The notes: a model not told the origin generated them from the sequence alone. 64,000 bases of DNA from Maribacter sp. (GCA_020629415.1 JAHDDL010000010.1:38719-102718); one strand, 5' to 3'; shown: positions 8,600 through 18,541, counted from the stretch's first letter. Numbers and translations: made by a program.

Positions 8600-9439
8600 A
8601 TGAAAGCTACTTTTGATCAAGTTTCGCACCAGTGTAGTAAAGTCGTTACAAAACGATATAGCACCTCTTTTGCTTTAGCAACAAAAATGCTTCACCCATC
8701 TATACGCAGTCATATTTATAATATTTATGGTTTTGTGCGCTTTGCAGACGAAATTGTAGATACCTTTCATGATTATGATAAAGAAGTACTTTTTGACAAA
8801 TTTGAAAAAGAACTTGAAGATTCTTTAAAAGATAAGATTAGCCTAAACCCTATCTTAAACTCCTTTCAGTACACTTATCATAAATACAAAATACCAAGGC
8901 ATTTGGTAGATTCTTTTTTAAAGAGTATGCGTATGGACTTGGTCAAGAATATTTATAGAACAGATGCGGAATATAAAGAATATATCTATGGCTCTGCAGA
9001 TGTGGTAGGTTTAATGTGCCTACAAGTCTTTGTAAAAGGAGACGTAGAAGAATATAATAAACTGAAAGAATCTGCCATGGCACTGGGTTCCGCTTTTCAG
9101 AAAGTAAATTTCTTGAGAGACGTAAAAGCAGATTTTGAAGAATTGAATAGATCTTATTTTCCAAACACAAATCTAAAAGAGCTAGATGAGGTGTCAAAAA
9201 AGAGAATAGTTGATGAAATAAAAGCTGATTTCAAGAAAGGCTATGACGGTATTGTTGCCTTGCCTGCCGATGCAAAATTTGGTGTTTATACAGCCTATAA
9301 ATATTATTATAAGTTGCTGAACAAATTACAGAGCACACCTTCCTTGGAAATAAAAAATGCAAGAATACGTGTTCCAAATTATCAGAAATTTGGATTACTA
9401 GCACGTTCTTATGTGAAATTTAAAATGAATTTAGTATAA
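8600..9439 (+). CDS. crtB: Phytoene synthase (CrtB)
   Basis: 279-residue trans-isoprenyl diphosphate synthase-fold enzyme joining two geranylgeranyl diphosphates into phytoene. The first aspartate-rich motif is DEIVD (Asp50-Asp54), preceded by YGFVRFA. The second is in the segment FLRDVKADFEELNRSYFP, typical of phytoene/squalene synthases and binding Mg2+-diphosphate. It lies 6 bp after crtI and overlaps crtZ by one base (TAATG), which implies translational coupling. Confidence 0.95.
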   Translation: MKATFDQVSHQCSKVVTKRYSTSFALATKMLHPSIRSHIYNIYGFVRFADEIVDTFHDYDKEVLFDKFEKELEDSLKDKISLNPILNSFQYTYHKYKIPRHLVDSFLKSMRMDLVKNIYRTDAEYKEYIYGSADVVGLMCLQVFVKGDVEEYNKLKESAMALGSAFQKVNFLRDVKADFEELNRSYFPNTNLKELDEVSKKRIVDEIKADFKKGYDGIVALPADAKFGVYTAYKYYYKLLNKLQSTPSLEIKNARIRVPNYQKFGLLARSYVKFKMNLV

Positions 9440-9885
9440 TGAATATAGTTATTTGGATATTGATTTTTCTAGGAACATTTTTGTTCATGGAGTTTATGGC
9501 GTGGTTTACGCACAAATATATTATGCACGGTTTTTTGTGGAGTCTTCATAAAGACCATCACAAAAAAGATCACGACTCATGGTTTGAAAGAAATGATGCG
9601 TTCTTTATTTTTTACGCAATTGTTAGCATGTCCTTATTTTACGCGGGCACTACCGGTTTTTGGTATGGTTATCCTTTAGGATTTGGAATTTTGGCTTACG
9701 GTATAGCCTACTTTCTTGTACACGATATATTTATTCACCAACGTTTCAAACTCTTCAGAAACGCAAATAACTGGTATAGCCGAGGTGTACGTAGAGCACA
9801 TAAAATGCATCATAAACATATAGGTAAAAGCGATGGCGAATGTTTTGGAATGCTTTTCGTACCCTTTAAATATTTTAAAAAATAA
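9439..9885 (+). CDS. crtZ: Beta-carotene hydroxylase (CrtZ)
   Basis: 148-residue membrane di-iron hydroxylase of the fatty acid hydroxylase superfamily. The histidine clusters are all present: HKYIMH and HKDHHKKDH near the N terminus, HDIFIH in the middle, and HKMHHKH near the C terminus. Hydrophobic stretches lie between them. It converts beta-carotene to zeaxanthin, the typical yellow pigment of marine flavobacteria. Its start codon overlaps the crtB stop codon. No lycopene cyclase gene (crtY) is adjacent; beta-carotene formation must rely on a gene outside the window. Confidence 0.93.
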   Translation: MNIVIWILIFLGTFLFMEFMAWFTHKYIMHGFLWSLHKDHHKKDHDSWFERNDAFFIFYAIVSMSLFYAGTTGFWYGYPLGFGILAYGIAYFLVHDIFIHQRFKLFRNANNWYSRGVRRAHKMHHKHIGKSDGECFGMLFVPFKYFKK

Positions 9886-9906
9886 GATTCACCAAACAAT
9901 TTTAGG

Positions 9907-10461
9907 TTATTCAGTAATCAGTTGATTTAGCAGATTGTTTACTTTTTCATTATCCCAATCTGCAATGGCATTTTGGTGAATTACTATAGCACCATTTTTG
10001 TCGATTACATAAGATCCAGGCGGTTTTAATAATGACAAAGGACTTGGTTCTCCTATAATCTGATAAGTAACGGGAAAAGTATATCCCTGTTCTTGCATAA
10101 AAAGTTCTACAGGTGCTCTTTCTTCATTAGTAATAATATAGAACTTGATCTTATCACCAAAAGTTTCATACAAATACTGTATATCTTTCAATTGAGCCTG
10201 TGAAGGCATATGCCATGAGGTCCAAAATGTAATAAAGGCAACCTGTCCTTTTGCTTCATCAAAATTAAAGAACTTCCAGTTTGCATCTTTCAGCTTCCAA
10301 TCGTAATCGGTTATTTTACCACGCTTTTCCGGTTGAATAATTGTTGGGGAAGTGGCAAAAACCCTGTTGAGAATAATCTTGCTATAATCACCCAAAGGGG
10401 TAACAAAAAAAGAAAGCACAAAAGCAATGATCAATAAGGTAAAAACCGTTTGTCTCTTCAT
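9907..10461 (-). CDS. Thioredoxin-fold (TlpA-like) protein lacking the CXXC motif
   Basis: 184 residues from the ATG at 10461. One N-terminal membrane anchor (about residues 5-22) is followed by a redoxin/TlpA domain. At the position of the active-site WCxxC the protein reads WTSWHMPSQAQ, so the two cysteines are His84 and Ser87. The fold is recognisable from FITFW, the GDKIKFYIITNE strand and the cis-Pro region FPVTYQ. It cannot work as a thiol-disulfide oxidoreductase by the usual mechanism; a structural or binding role is possible. The frame is open to a GTG at 10521, but that would place the start in the upstream terminator hairpin. It is convergent with crtZ. Confidence 0.75.
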   Translation of the reverse strand: MKRQTVFTLLIIAFVLSFFVTPLGDYSKIILNRVFATSPTIIQPEKRGKITDYDWKLKDANWKFFNFDEAKGQVAFITFWTSWHMPSQAQLKDIQYLYETFGDKIKFYIITNEERAPVELFMQEQGYTFPVTYQIIGEPSPLSLLKPPGSYVIDKNGAIVIHQNAIADWDNEKVNNLLNQLITE

Positions 10462-10487
10462 AAAAGTTTTATAGGGGTCAAAACTAA

Positions 10488-10515
10488 AAAACTCCTGATT
10501 AATATCAGGAGTTTT
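10488..10515 (-). terminator. Rho-independent terminator downstream of acnA
   Basis: The perfect 12-bp stem AAAACTCCTGAT (10488-10499) / ATCAGGAGTTTT (10504-10515) has a 4-nt loop; on the minus strand it is followed by a T-rich run. It ends the aconitase transcript before the redoxin gene. Confidence 0.88.
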
Positions 10516-10539
10516 CCTCACAAATTTTAAGTTGTTGAA

Positions 10540-12813
10540 TTATGAGGCATTTTCTCTTTTAATAACGTTCAATGCAGAACCTTCCCTATACCACCCAATT
10601 TGGGCTTCATTATACGTATGGTTCAATTTAATAACGTCTTTACTTCCATCTGCATGAACTACTTCTACCGTTAATTGCTTGTCCGGTGCAAATTCCGCAA
10701 TATCTATGAAGTTAAAGGTATCATCTTCTTGAATTAGGTCATAATCATTTTCGTTAGCGAAGGTCAAACCAAGCATACCTTGCTTTTTAAGGTTTGTTTC
10801 ATGAATACGTGCAAAAGATTTAACGATTACGGCTGCAACACCTAAGTGACGAGGCTCCATTGCCGCATGCTCCCTAGAAGAACCTTCACCGTAGTTATGA
10901 TCACCAACAACAATACTTCTAATACCTGCCGCTTTGTATGCACGAGCCGTATCCGGTACTCCGCCAAATTCACCGTTCAATTGATTTTTGACCATGTTGG
11001 TCTTTTTACCAAATGCATTAACGGCACCAATTAAACAGTTGTTAGAAATATTATCTAAATGACCCCTAAATCTCAACCATGGTCCTGCCATAGAAATATG
11101 ATCGGTAGTACACTTACCATACGCTTTGATCAACAATTTGGCACCCATTAAACTTTCATCCTTTATAGGAGTAAAAGGCTCCAGTAACTGTAATCTTTCA
11201 GAATCTGGAGACACCTTGACCTCTACACTAGAACCATCTTCATCTGGTGCTAGGTAACCTGCGTCCTCAACCTCAAATCCTTTAGGAGGCAATTCCCATC
11301 CCGTAGGCTCATCGAACATTACTTCTTCACCTTTTTCGTTGATAAGTTTATCGGTCATAGGGTTAAAATCCAATCTACCTGAAATGGCAATTGCAGCCGT
11401 AATTTCAGGAGAAGCTACAAATGCATGAGTGTTAGGGTTACCATCTGCACGCTTTGCAAAGTTTCTATTGAAAGAATGTACAATACTATTTTTAGGTGCA
11501 TTTTTTGGATCGCTATAACGCGCCCACTGCCCTATACATGGTCCGCAGGCATTTGTAAATATTTTTGCATCTAGCTTTTCGAATATTCCAAGTATACCAT
11601 CACGATCAGCGGTATAACGTACTTGCTCTGAACCAGGGTTGATACCTAGTTCCGCTTTCATCTTAATTCCCTTATCAATAGCTTGTTGTGCAATTGAAGA
11701 AGCTCTGGACAAATCTTCATAAGAAGAATTCGTACAAGAACCTATCAATCCCCATTCAACGGTTAATGGCCATTCATGTGAGGTAGCTTTTTCTGTCATA
11801 TCACTACCTACCTTGGTAGATAGATCCGGCGTAAAAGGACCGTTCAATAATGGTGTTAACTCAGAAAGGTCAATTTCTATTACCTCATCAAAATATTGCT
11901 CAGGGTTTGCATATACCTCTGCATCTGCAGTTAAATGCTCCTTTACTTCATTTGCGGCATCTGCAATATCGGCTCTATCGGTAGCTCTTAAATAACGCTC
12001 CATAGATTCATCATAACCAAATGTAGAAGTAGTTGCACCTATCTCTGCACCCATGTTACATATAGTACCTTTTCCTGTACATGACAAAGATTTTGCACCT
12101 GACCCAAAATATTCAACTATTGCACCTGTTCCACCTTTAACGGTAAGGATTTCAGCTACTTTTAATATTACATCTTTTGGCGCCGTCCACCCAGAAATTG
12201 TTCCGGTCAACTTTACACCTATCAATTTAGGAAACTTAAGTTCCCAAGCCATACCGGCCATTACATCAACCGCATCTGCACCACCAACACCAATTGCCAC
12301 CATACCTAATCCTCCGGCATTTACGGTATGAGAATCTGTACCGATCATCATACCTCCTGGAAAAGCATAGTTCTCCAATACTACTTGGTGAATAATACCT
12401 GCACCCGGTTTCCAAAAACCGATTCCGTATTTATTTGATACTGATTCCAAAAAATCAAAAACCTCTGCACTAGTGGTATTAGCGGATTTTAGATCTGCCG
12501 TAGCACCACTTTTGGCTTGGATCAAGTGATCACAGTGCACTGTAGTAGGCACTGCCACTTTTGGCTTACCAGCTTGCATAAATTGCAATAAGGCCATTTG
12601 TGCAGTAGCATCTTGACAAGCAATACGATCCGGAGCAAAATCAACATAATCCTTTCCTCGGGTGAATGCTTGGGTCGGTGCCCCGTCCCATAAATGAGAA
12701 TACAAAATCTTTTCAGAAAGCGTAAGCGGCTTACCCACAATCTCTCTTGCCTTGTCTACGCGTTCAGACATTGTAGCGTAAACTTTTTTAATCATATCTA
12801 TGTCAAAAGCCAT
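10540..12813 (-). CDS. Aconitate hydratase (AcnA/mitochondrial-type)
   Basis: 757-residue [4Fe-4S] enzyme interconverting citrate and isocitrate in the TCA cycle. Cluster cysteines appear in [11 protein letters not shown] and ACGPCIGQW (CxxC). The substrate-binding loops [11 protein letters not shown] and the C-terminal swivel domain with [18 protein letters not shown] are complete. Length and arrangement resemble mitochondrial-type aconitase rather than the roughly 900-residue bacterial AcnA. An AcnB-type enzyme is encoded directly upstream on the same strand but separated by a strong terminator, so the two are probably transcribed independently. Confidence 0.95.
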   Translation of the reverse strand: MAFDIDMIKKVYATMSERVDKAREIVGKPLTLSEKILYSHLWDGAPTQAFTRGKDYVDFAPDRIACQDATAQMALLQFMQAGKPKVAVPTTVHCDHLIQAKSGATADLKSANTTSAEVFDFLESVSNKYGIGFWKPGAGIIHQVVLENYAFPGGMMIGTDSHTVNAGGLGMVAIGVGGADAVDVMAGMAWELKFPKLIGVKLTGTISGWTAPKDVILKVAEILTVKGGTGAIVEYFGSGAKSLSCTGKGTICNMGAEIGATTSTFGYDESMERYLRATDRADIADAANEVKEHLTADAEVYANPEQYFDEVIEIDLSELTPLLNGPFTPDLSTKVGSDMTEKATSHEWPLTVEWGLIGSCTNSSYEDLSRASSIAQQAIDKGIKMKAELGINPGSEQVRYTADRDGILGIFEKLDAKIFTNACGPCIGQWARYSDPKNAPKNSIVHSFNRNFAKRADGNPNTHAFVASPEITAAIAISGRLDFNPMTDKLINEKGEEVMFDEPTGWELPPKGFEVEDAGYLAPDEDGSSVEVKVSPDSERLQLLEPFTPIKDESLMGAKLLIKAYGKCTTDHISMAGPWLRFRGHLDNISNNCLIGAVNAFGKKTNMVKNQLNGEFGGVPDTARAYKAAGIRSIVVGDHNYGEGSSREHAAMEPRHLGVAAVIVKSFARIHETNLKKQGMLGLTFANENDYDLIQEDDTFNFIDIAEFAPDKQLTVEVVHADGSKDVIKLNHTYNEAQIGWYREGSALNVIKRENAS

Positions 12814-12922
12814 AAAATCTATTTATAAAATTTGTTAAACTATCTTATCTGTACAAGATACAAAATGTACAGTGATTTTAAGAGCGCATATGAAATTAAG
12901 AATGATTATAAAAAGCTTGAAC

Positions 12923-12951
12923 AAAAAAAGCCCGAGTACGAATACCCGGGC
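12923..12951 (-). terminator. Rho-independent terminator downstream of acnB
   Basis: On the minus strand GCCCGGGTA pairs with TACTCGGGC (one G-T pair) around a stable TTCG tetraloop at 12930-12951 and is followed by seven T residues. It separates acnB from the following aconitase gene. Confidence 0.92.
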
Positions 12952-12978
12952 GTGATATGAATAATAGTTATTAGTTAA

Positions 12979-15753
12979 TTATCTCACCAATTGTTTTGTA
13001 GATGGTTTAAACTTTGTCAATACAATACCATCAACGGCCGCTTCATATTCTGCCATTGTAGGGGTTCTTCCTAAAATAGTAGACAATACCACCACTGGGG
13101 TAGATGACAATAATGATTCACCTTTTTTCTCACCAGAATCCTTTACTACCCTACCCTGAAATAAACGTGTAGATGTAGCCATAACGGTATCTCCTGGCTC
13201 TGCTTTTTCCTGGTTACCCATACAAAGGTTACAGCCCGGTCTTTCTAAATAAAGCATGTTTTCATATTTGGTACGTGCCAAGCCTTTTGGTGCACTATCA
13301 TCAAATTCAAACCCTGAATATTTTTGAAGCACTTCCCAATCTCCTTCAGCTTTCAACTCATCAACAATATTATATGTTGGTGGAGCTACGACCAATGGGG
13401 CATTAAATTCAACTTTACCTTTTTGTGCCTCAACGTTTTTCAACATCTGAGCCAATATTTTCATATCGCCCTTATGAACCATACATGATCCAACAAATCC
13501 AAGATCTACTTTCTTAGTTCCGCCGTAATAAGATAACGGACGAATATTATCATGTGTATAACGCTTGGAAACATCCTCGTTATTAACATCTGGATCAGCA
13601 ATCATTGGCTCGGCAATTTCATCTAAATCAATAATTACCTCTGCATAATATTTAGCGTCCGAATCTGGTCTTAAAGAAGGTTTAATACCTGTTTTAAGCT
13701 CCGTTATTCTAGCTTCGGCTTTATCAACAAGCCCTTTAAGAACTTGTTTTGCATTGTCCATACCCTTTTCTATCATAATTTGAATACGGCCTTTTGCAAT
13801 CTCTAGCGATTCAATTAAGGTATCATCTTCAGAAATACAGATAGATGCTTTGGCTTTCATTTCAGCGGTCCAATCAGTAAACGTAAACGCTTCATCTGAA
13901 GTTAATGTACCAATATGCACTTCAATTACGCGTCCCTGAAATACGTTCTCGCCTCCAAATTGCTGTAGCATTTGTTGTTGAGTGGCATGAACTACATCAC
14001 GAAAATCCATATAAGACTTCATTTGTCCTTTAAAGGTTACCTTGACCGATTCTGGAATTGGCATTGAAACCTCACCTGTGGCCAGTGCCAAGGCCACTGT
14101 ACCTGAATCTGCACCAAAAGCAACACCTTTGGACATACGTGTATGAGAATCACCACCTATAATGATGTCCCAATCCCCTACCGTAATATCGTTAAGTACT
14201 TTATGGATCACATCTGTCATGGGAAAATACTTTCCTTTTGGATCACGACCGGTAATTAGACCAAAATCGTTCATAAAGCTCATTAACCTAGGAATATTGG
14301 CTTTGGATTTATCGTCCCAAACCGATGCTGTATGACAACCAGATTGGTAGGCACCATCAACAATTGGGGAAATAACCTTAGCGGCCATCATCTCCAGCTC
14401 TTGAGATGTCATTAGACCCGTTGTATCTTGAGAACCTACAATATTGACTTCTGCGCGAACATAAGAACCTGCATGCAACGTAGCGCCCGAAGTACCTACA
14501 GCATTTTTATTGAATATTTTCTCTACAGCAGTTAAACCTTGACCTTCAATAGAAACTTCTTTTGAAGTTGCATAAACCTGAGGAACAGCTATACCCAATG
14601 TCTTGGCTGCAAATGTTTGAAGCTTTTTACCAAAAACTACGGCATAGGAACCACCTGCTTTCATGAACTCCATTTTCTGAGGTGTAAATGCAGCGGATAC
14701 ATCTTTCAATTCAACTTTACCATGATAAAGTTTTTTCTCTTTGGTATTGATCGTAAGTACTGTACCTGTTGCAACGGAATACATCTGTTTTAAAATAGGC
14801 TCGCCATCTTCATCTACAATAGTATTACCTGCTTCATCTTTCTGCTTTACCCAGTTTTTAAGGTCTAGACCTATACCACCGGTTACACCTACAGTTGTTA
14901 AGAAAATTGGAGCAATACCATTGGTACCGGCAATTACCGGTGCTATATTGATAAATGGCACATAAGGACTAGATGGTATACCTGTCCATAATGCCACATT
15001 ATTTACACCAGACATTCTAGATGAACCAACACCCATTGTTCCTTTTTCTGCAATCAGCATAACACGCTTATCTGGATGCTGCTCTTTCAAAGCCAATAAT
15101 TCTTGTTGCATCTCCTTGTTATGCTCAAACATACATTGGCCATGTAGTTCACGATCAGATCTTGAGTGTGCATCACCACCTGGCGATAATAAATCAGTTG
15201 ATATGTCGCCCACGCCGGCAATATATGTTACCACCTCAATTTCTTCTTCTACGTCTGGTAGTTTCGTAAAAAATTCTGCTTGTGCGTAACTTTCTATAAT
15301 ATCTTTTGCAATGGCGTTACCATTTTTAAAGGCTTCTTCTAAACGAGAAGTATCCGCTTCGTAAAGAAATACTTGAGTTTTTAGAACTTCAGCAGCCTGT
15401 TTTGCCAAAGCTTCATCAGAACCTAATGCAATATCCAACAGAACTTTGATAGAAGGTCCACCCTTCATGTGAGATAGTTGTTCTAGGGCAAACGCCGGTG
15501 TAATTTCATTAACGACAGATTCACCAAGAATAATTTCTTTTAAGAATTTTGCTTTTACCCCAGCGGCACTGGTTGTACCCGGTAAAACATTATAGATAAA
15601 AAACTTTAGAGAATCTTCTCTATATTCATTATCCACATCTTTGATTTGCTCAATAATTTTACTAATTAATTCAGCACCATCAATTGGCTTTGGATGAAGA
15701 CCTTGACCTTTACGCTCTTCGATCTCCTTTAGGTAATCTTTATAAATGCTCAT
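12979..15753 (-). CDS. acnB: Bifunctional aconitate hydratase 2 / 2-methylisocitrate dehydratase (AcnB)
   Basis: 924 residues with the AcnB domain order: an N-terminal HEAT-like helical domain (about 1-160), then the swivel domain with SDLLSPGGDAHSRSD and MGVGSSRMSGVNN, then the [4Fe-4S] catalytic domains. Cluster ligands include SGCHTAS, GSCMVHKGD and the C-terminal GCNLCMGNQ. It isomerises citrate and can hydrate 2-methyl-cis-aconitate in propionate breakdown. No methylcitrate cycle genes lie next to it, so the second activity is family knowledge only. A 366-bp untranslated region with a large palindrome lies upstream. Confidence 0.95.
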   Translation of the reverse strand: MSIYKDYLKEIEERKGQGLHPKPIDGAELISKIIEQIKDVDNEYREDSLKFFIYNVLPGTTSAAGVKAKFLKEIILGESVVNEITPAFALEQLSHMKGGPSIKVLLDIALGSDEALAKQAAEVLKTQVFLYEADTSRLEEAFKNGNAIAKDIIESYAQAEFFTKLPDVEEEIEVVTYIAGVGDISTDLLSPGGDAHSRSDRELHGQCMFEHNKEMQQELLALKEQHPDKRVMLIAEKGTMGVGSSRMSGVNNVALWTGIPSSPYVPFINIAPVIAGTNGIAPIFLTTVGVTGGIGLDLKNWVKQKDEAGNTIVDEDGEPILKQMYSVATGTVLTINTKEKKLYHGKVELKDVSAAFTPQKMEFMKAGGSYAVVFGKKLQTFAAKTLGIAVPQVYATSKEVSIEGQGLTAVEKIFNKNAVGTSGATLHAGSYVRAEVNIVGSQDTTGLMTSQELEMMAAKVISPIVDGAYQSGCHTASVWDDKSKANIPRLMSFMNDFGLITGRDPKGKYFPMTDVIHKVLNDITVGDWDIIIGGDSHTRMSKGVAFGADSGTVALALATGEVSMPIPESVKVTFKGQMKSYMDFRDVVHATQQQMLQQFGGENVFQGRVIEVHIGTLTSDEAFTFTDWTAEMKAKASICISEDDTLIESLEIAKGRIQIMIEKGMDNAKQVLKGLVDKAEARITELKTGIKPSLRPDSDAKYYAEVIIDLDEIAEPMIADPDVNNEDVSKRYTHDNIRPLSYYGGTKKVDLGFVGSCMVHKGDMKILAQMLKNVEAQKGKVEFNAPLVVAPPTYNIVDELKAEGDWEVLQKYSGFEFDDSAPKGLARTKYENMLYLERPGCNLCMGNQEKAEPGDTVMATSTRLFQGRVVKDSGEKKGESLLSSTPVVVLSTILGRTPTMAEYEAAVDGIVLTKFKPSTKQLVR

Positions 15754-16119
15754 TAAAAATTGATTTGTGTATTTGTTAGACTAACGCAAGTAGTTTAATT
15801 TCTTATTTCGTTCTGAAGATTTGTTGTTGAAATGAGAATCATGATAACTACAAACTGACAGAATGTATTGATTTAAATATATATTATGGAATTAGCATAA
15901 TATATATCCGTTTAAAACCATCAATGTCAAATGTCATCTGTTATTTAATATTAAGTTAACGCAATTTCGTAAAATTACGTAATATAGAACGCATTTAAAA
16001 TTAAATAAGTATGATTACCTATTTTTTCTCAAATGATATGAAAAGTGCGTAGTAATTAAACATTTATGGCGTTTAAATGACTTTATTTCATTTAAAAATG
16101 CAGAAAATAGGCTGTTTTA
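15754..16119. other. 366-bp intergenic region upstream of acnB
   Basis: Very AT-rich region between moxR and acnB, both on the minus strand. Apart from the palindrome at 15877-15907, no convincing TAnnTTTG promoter was found on the minus strand and no credible small ORF was recognised. It must hold the acnB promoter and the end of the moxR transcript. Confidence 0.5.
15877..15907. repeat. Perfect 12-bp inverted repeat
   Basis: ATATATATTATG (15877-15888) and CATAATATATAT (15896-15907) are exact complements around a 7-nt loop. It lies about 125 bp upstream of the acnB start and about 210 bp past the moxR stop. It could be an operator, or a stem in the end of the moxR mRNA; no T-run follows, so it is not a typical terminator. 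Confidence 0.6.
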
Positions 16120-17073
16120 TTAAAGTAATTTATCTATAATATCCTCTTCACTGATACCTTCTGCCTCAGCTTTGTAATTTTTTATGATACGATGACGCAA
16201 AATTCCTTTTACAACGGCATGTACATCTTCAATATCCGGAGAAAACTTACCATGAATGGCGGCATTGGCCTTGGCTCCCAAAATAAGGTTTTGAGAAGCT
16301 CTTGGCCCGGCTCCCCAGTCCAAGTATTGCTTTACATAATCTGAAGCCGAGTCTAAATTAGGCCTAGTACTATTGACCAATTTTACCGTATACTCAACAA
16401 CATTATCCGCAACGGGTACCCTACGTATTAAGTTTTGAACGTCAATTATATCTTGGGCATTGAATAACGGGCTAACCACTTGCTTTCTATCTGCCGTTGT
16501 ATTCTTAACAACTTGTATTTCTTCCGCTATACTGGGGTACTTCAATTCTATAGCGAACATAAAACGGTCTAACTGAGCTTCCGGCAAAGGGTATGTACCT
16601 TCTTGTTCTATTGGGTTTTGTGTTGCCAATACAAAATAGGGCAAATCCAATTTATGTTGATGTCCCGCAATAGTTACCGCTCTTTCCTGCATAGCTTCCA
16701 AAAGGGCCGCCTGGGTTTTTGGTGGTGTTCTATTAATCTCGTCCGCTAAAATAATATTCGAAAATATGGGACCTTTTATAAATTTAAAATTTCTGCTCTG
16801 ATCTAAAACTTCACTACCAAGAATATCGCTAGGCATTAAATCTGGCGTAAACTGTATTCTTTTAAAATCAAGTCCCAAAGCTTGGGCAATGGTATTTACC
16901 ATTAAGGTTTTTGCCAAACCTGGCACACCGATCAGCAACGAATGTCCGCCAGAGTAAATAGAAAGCAAAATCTGTTCAATAACCTCATCTTGACCTACAA
17001 TGATCTTGGCTATTTCCTTTTTAAGCTCCGCATGTTTTACAACTAGGCGTTCTATTGCCGCAACGTCTGACAT
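16120..17073 (-). CDS. MoxR-family AAA+ ATPase
   Basis: 317-residue MoxR AAA+ protein. Walker A GVPGLAKT (about residues 54-61), Walker B LADEINR with the following TPPKTQAALLEAMQE, and sensor 1 in FVLATQNP are all present. These ATPases usually act as chaperone-like remodelers with VWA-domain partners. Here no BatA-type or DUF58 partner gene follows; instead the gene is the last of a minus-strand set with two PpiC-type periplasmic foldases (4-bp gap to surA). It could act in envelope assembly, but the partner is unknown from this window. Confidence 0.9.
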   Translation of the reverse strand: MSDVAAIERLVVKHAELKKEIAKIIVGQDEVIEQILLSIYSGGHSLLIGVPGLAKTLMVNTIAQALGLDFKRIQFTPDLMPSDILGSEVLDQSRNFKFIKGPIFSNIILADEINRTPPKTQAALLEAMQERAVTIAGHQHKLDLPYFVLATQNPIEQEGTYPLPEAQLDRFMFAIELKYPSIAEEIQVVKNTTADRKQVVSPLFNAQDIIDVQNLIRRVPVADNVVEYTVKLVNSTRPNLDSASDYVKQYLDWGAGPRASQNLILGAKANAAIHGKFSPDIEDVHAVVKGILRHRIIKNYKAEAEGISEEDIIDKLL

Positions 17074-17077
17074 ATAT

Positions 17078-18541
17078 TTATTCTTTTACCCAGTTGTTAG
17101 CGAACTCACAATCTTTGTTTTCATCATTAACGCTGATATAGGTATCCTTAATATGCTTGTCCATCCATTTTTTAATGGCGTTGTATTTCTTTTCAGTAAG
17201 TGCCAATTCCTGAATTTTTGTGTAATCTTTAGAAAAATCGGCTACGTGCTCATCATACCTATTGGTAATCTTTAGAATTTTATATTTAGGCGCTCCACCT
17301 CTTGGATCTTCTTCAAGTACAGGATATGTAATTTCATTGTCCTTTAAATTTTGTACTTGATTATATAAGGTTGGATCCATTTTTGTCAACTCAAATTTAG
17401 AATCGAAGTTTACAGGGTTACGCAACAATCCGCCATCAAATTTTGTCTCTTTTTCATCAGAAAAATTCAGTGCCGCTTCTGCAAAAGTAAATTCACCATC
17501 TATAATTTTCTTTCTAATGCTATCTAGCTCTGCCTTTGCCTCGTCCATTACTGCTTGAGATATTTCTGGCTGAATCAATATATGTCTTAAATCCAACTCT
17601 TGGCCTCTGATTTTTTCTATATAAATAATATGAAAACCGAAAACTGTCTCAAAAGGTTCAGAAACCTCACCTTCCCTTAAGCTAAAAGCTACATCTTTAA
17701 ACTTCTTATCAAAACCGGTATCTTTTGTTATGCTATAAAAACCACCTTTAGATTTAGAACCTGGATCTTGAGAATACAGAATTGCCTTTACACTAAAACT
17801 AGAGTCGTTATCTTCTACATCTGCCTTGATCTGGTTCAACTTATCTATTACCTTTTGCTTTTCTTCCTCAGATGGCTCCGGCTCTTTGGTAATCTGTGCA
17901 ATTTCTAGTTCAGCACCAAATACAGGTCTTTCGTCTTCAGGAATTTTATTGAAGAACTGACGAACCTCTTCTGGTGTAATTTCAATTTCCTTAATGATAT
18001 CTTGTTGCATACGCTCAGAAAGCATACGTAGTTTATTGATTTTGTACAGTTCTTCCCTAAAACTGGCTTCATCGGTTTTCTTATAATATTTTAAAACCTT
18101 CTCCATTGAACCTATCTGTTGCACCAGAGATTGCAATTGACGATCACCGGTTGCATTTACCTCATCATCTGAAACCAAAATACTATCTTGAACTGCCTGG
18201 TTGGCATACAAACGATCCTCCATCAATTTACCTAGGAGTCCGCAATGCGTAATATCTTCAGTAGACGCTCCTTGGCTCTTTAAATCAATAAGTGTTTTTT
18301 CAATATCAGAATCCAAGATTACATAATCACCCACTACGGCAGCTATACCGTCAAGTTTTATTCTCTTAAAATTAACCGACGAATCTTTTTTTATTGGTTC
18401 CGCTTCTGCGATGTCTTCCATTGGTTCAGCTGCATTGGCAGAAACATCTGGTATAGAATCTTGTGCTGTTGCAGCACCTGCAAATAGTAAAATTGCGCCT
18501 ATGTAAATACTATTTTTTGTTTTCGAAAACTTCAAATTCAT
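17078..18541 (-). CDS. Periplasmic peptidyl-prolyl isomerase, SurA-like
   Basis: 487 residues from the ATG at 18541. The N-terminal signal peptide ends at AGAATAQ. A SurA-like N-terminal region (GDYVILDSDIEKTL, ITPEEVRQFFNKIP) is followed by two parvulin (PpiC) domains, about residues 190-310 and 310-420, with ARGEV-like FSLREGEVSEPFETVFGFHIIYIE and LRHILIQP. It is expected to chaperone outer-membrane proteins. The start overlaps the upstream PpiC gene by 32 bp, implying translational coupling. An ATG six codons earlier is possible but makes a poorer signal peptide. Confidence 0.9.
   Translation of the reverse strand: MNLKFSKTKNSIYIGAILLFAGAATAQDSIPDVSANAAEPMEDIAEAEPIKKDSSVNFKRIKLDGIAAVVGDYVILDSDIEKTLIDLKSQGASTEDITHCGLLGKLMEDRLYANQAVQDSILVSDDEVNATGDRQLQSLVQQIGSMEKVLKYYKKTDEASFREELYKINKLRMLSERMQQDIIKEIEITPEEVRQFFNKIPEDERPVFGAELEIAQITKEPEPSEEEKQKVIDKLNQIKADVEDNDSSFSVKAILYSQDPGSKSKGGFYSITKDTGFDKKFKDVAFSLREGEVSEPFETVFGFHIIYIEKIRGQELDLRHILIQPEISQAVMDEAKAELDSIRKKIIDGEFTFAEAALNFSDEKETKFDGGLLRNPVNFDSKFELTKMDPTLYNQVQNLKDNEITYPVLEEDPRGGAPKYKILKITNRYDEHVADFSKDYTKIQELALTEKKYNAIKKWMDKHIKDTYISVNDENKDCEFANNWVKE

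Noticed and set aside
9886..9906. Missing crtY (lycopene cyclase) next to crtZ
   Set aside because: There is only a 21-bp gap before the convergent redoxin gene, so no cyclase gene can be here; it must be elsewhere in the genome rather than lost, since CrtZ needs beta-carotene.
10462..10521. N-terminal extension of the redoxin to a GTG at 10521
   Set aside because: It would start inside the terminator hairpin of the upstream aconitase gene; the ATG at 10461 gives a good membrane anchor.
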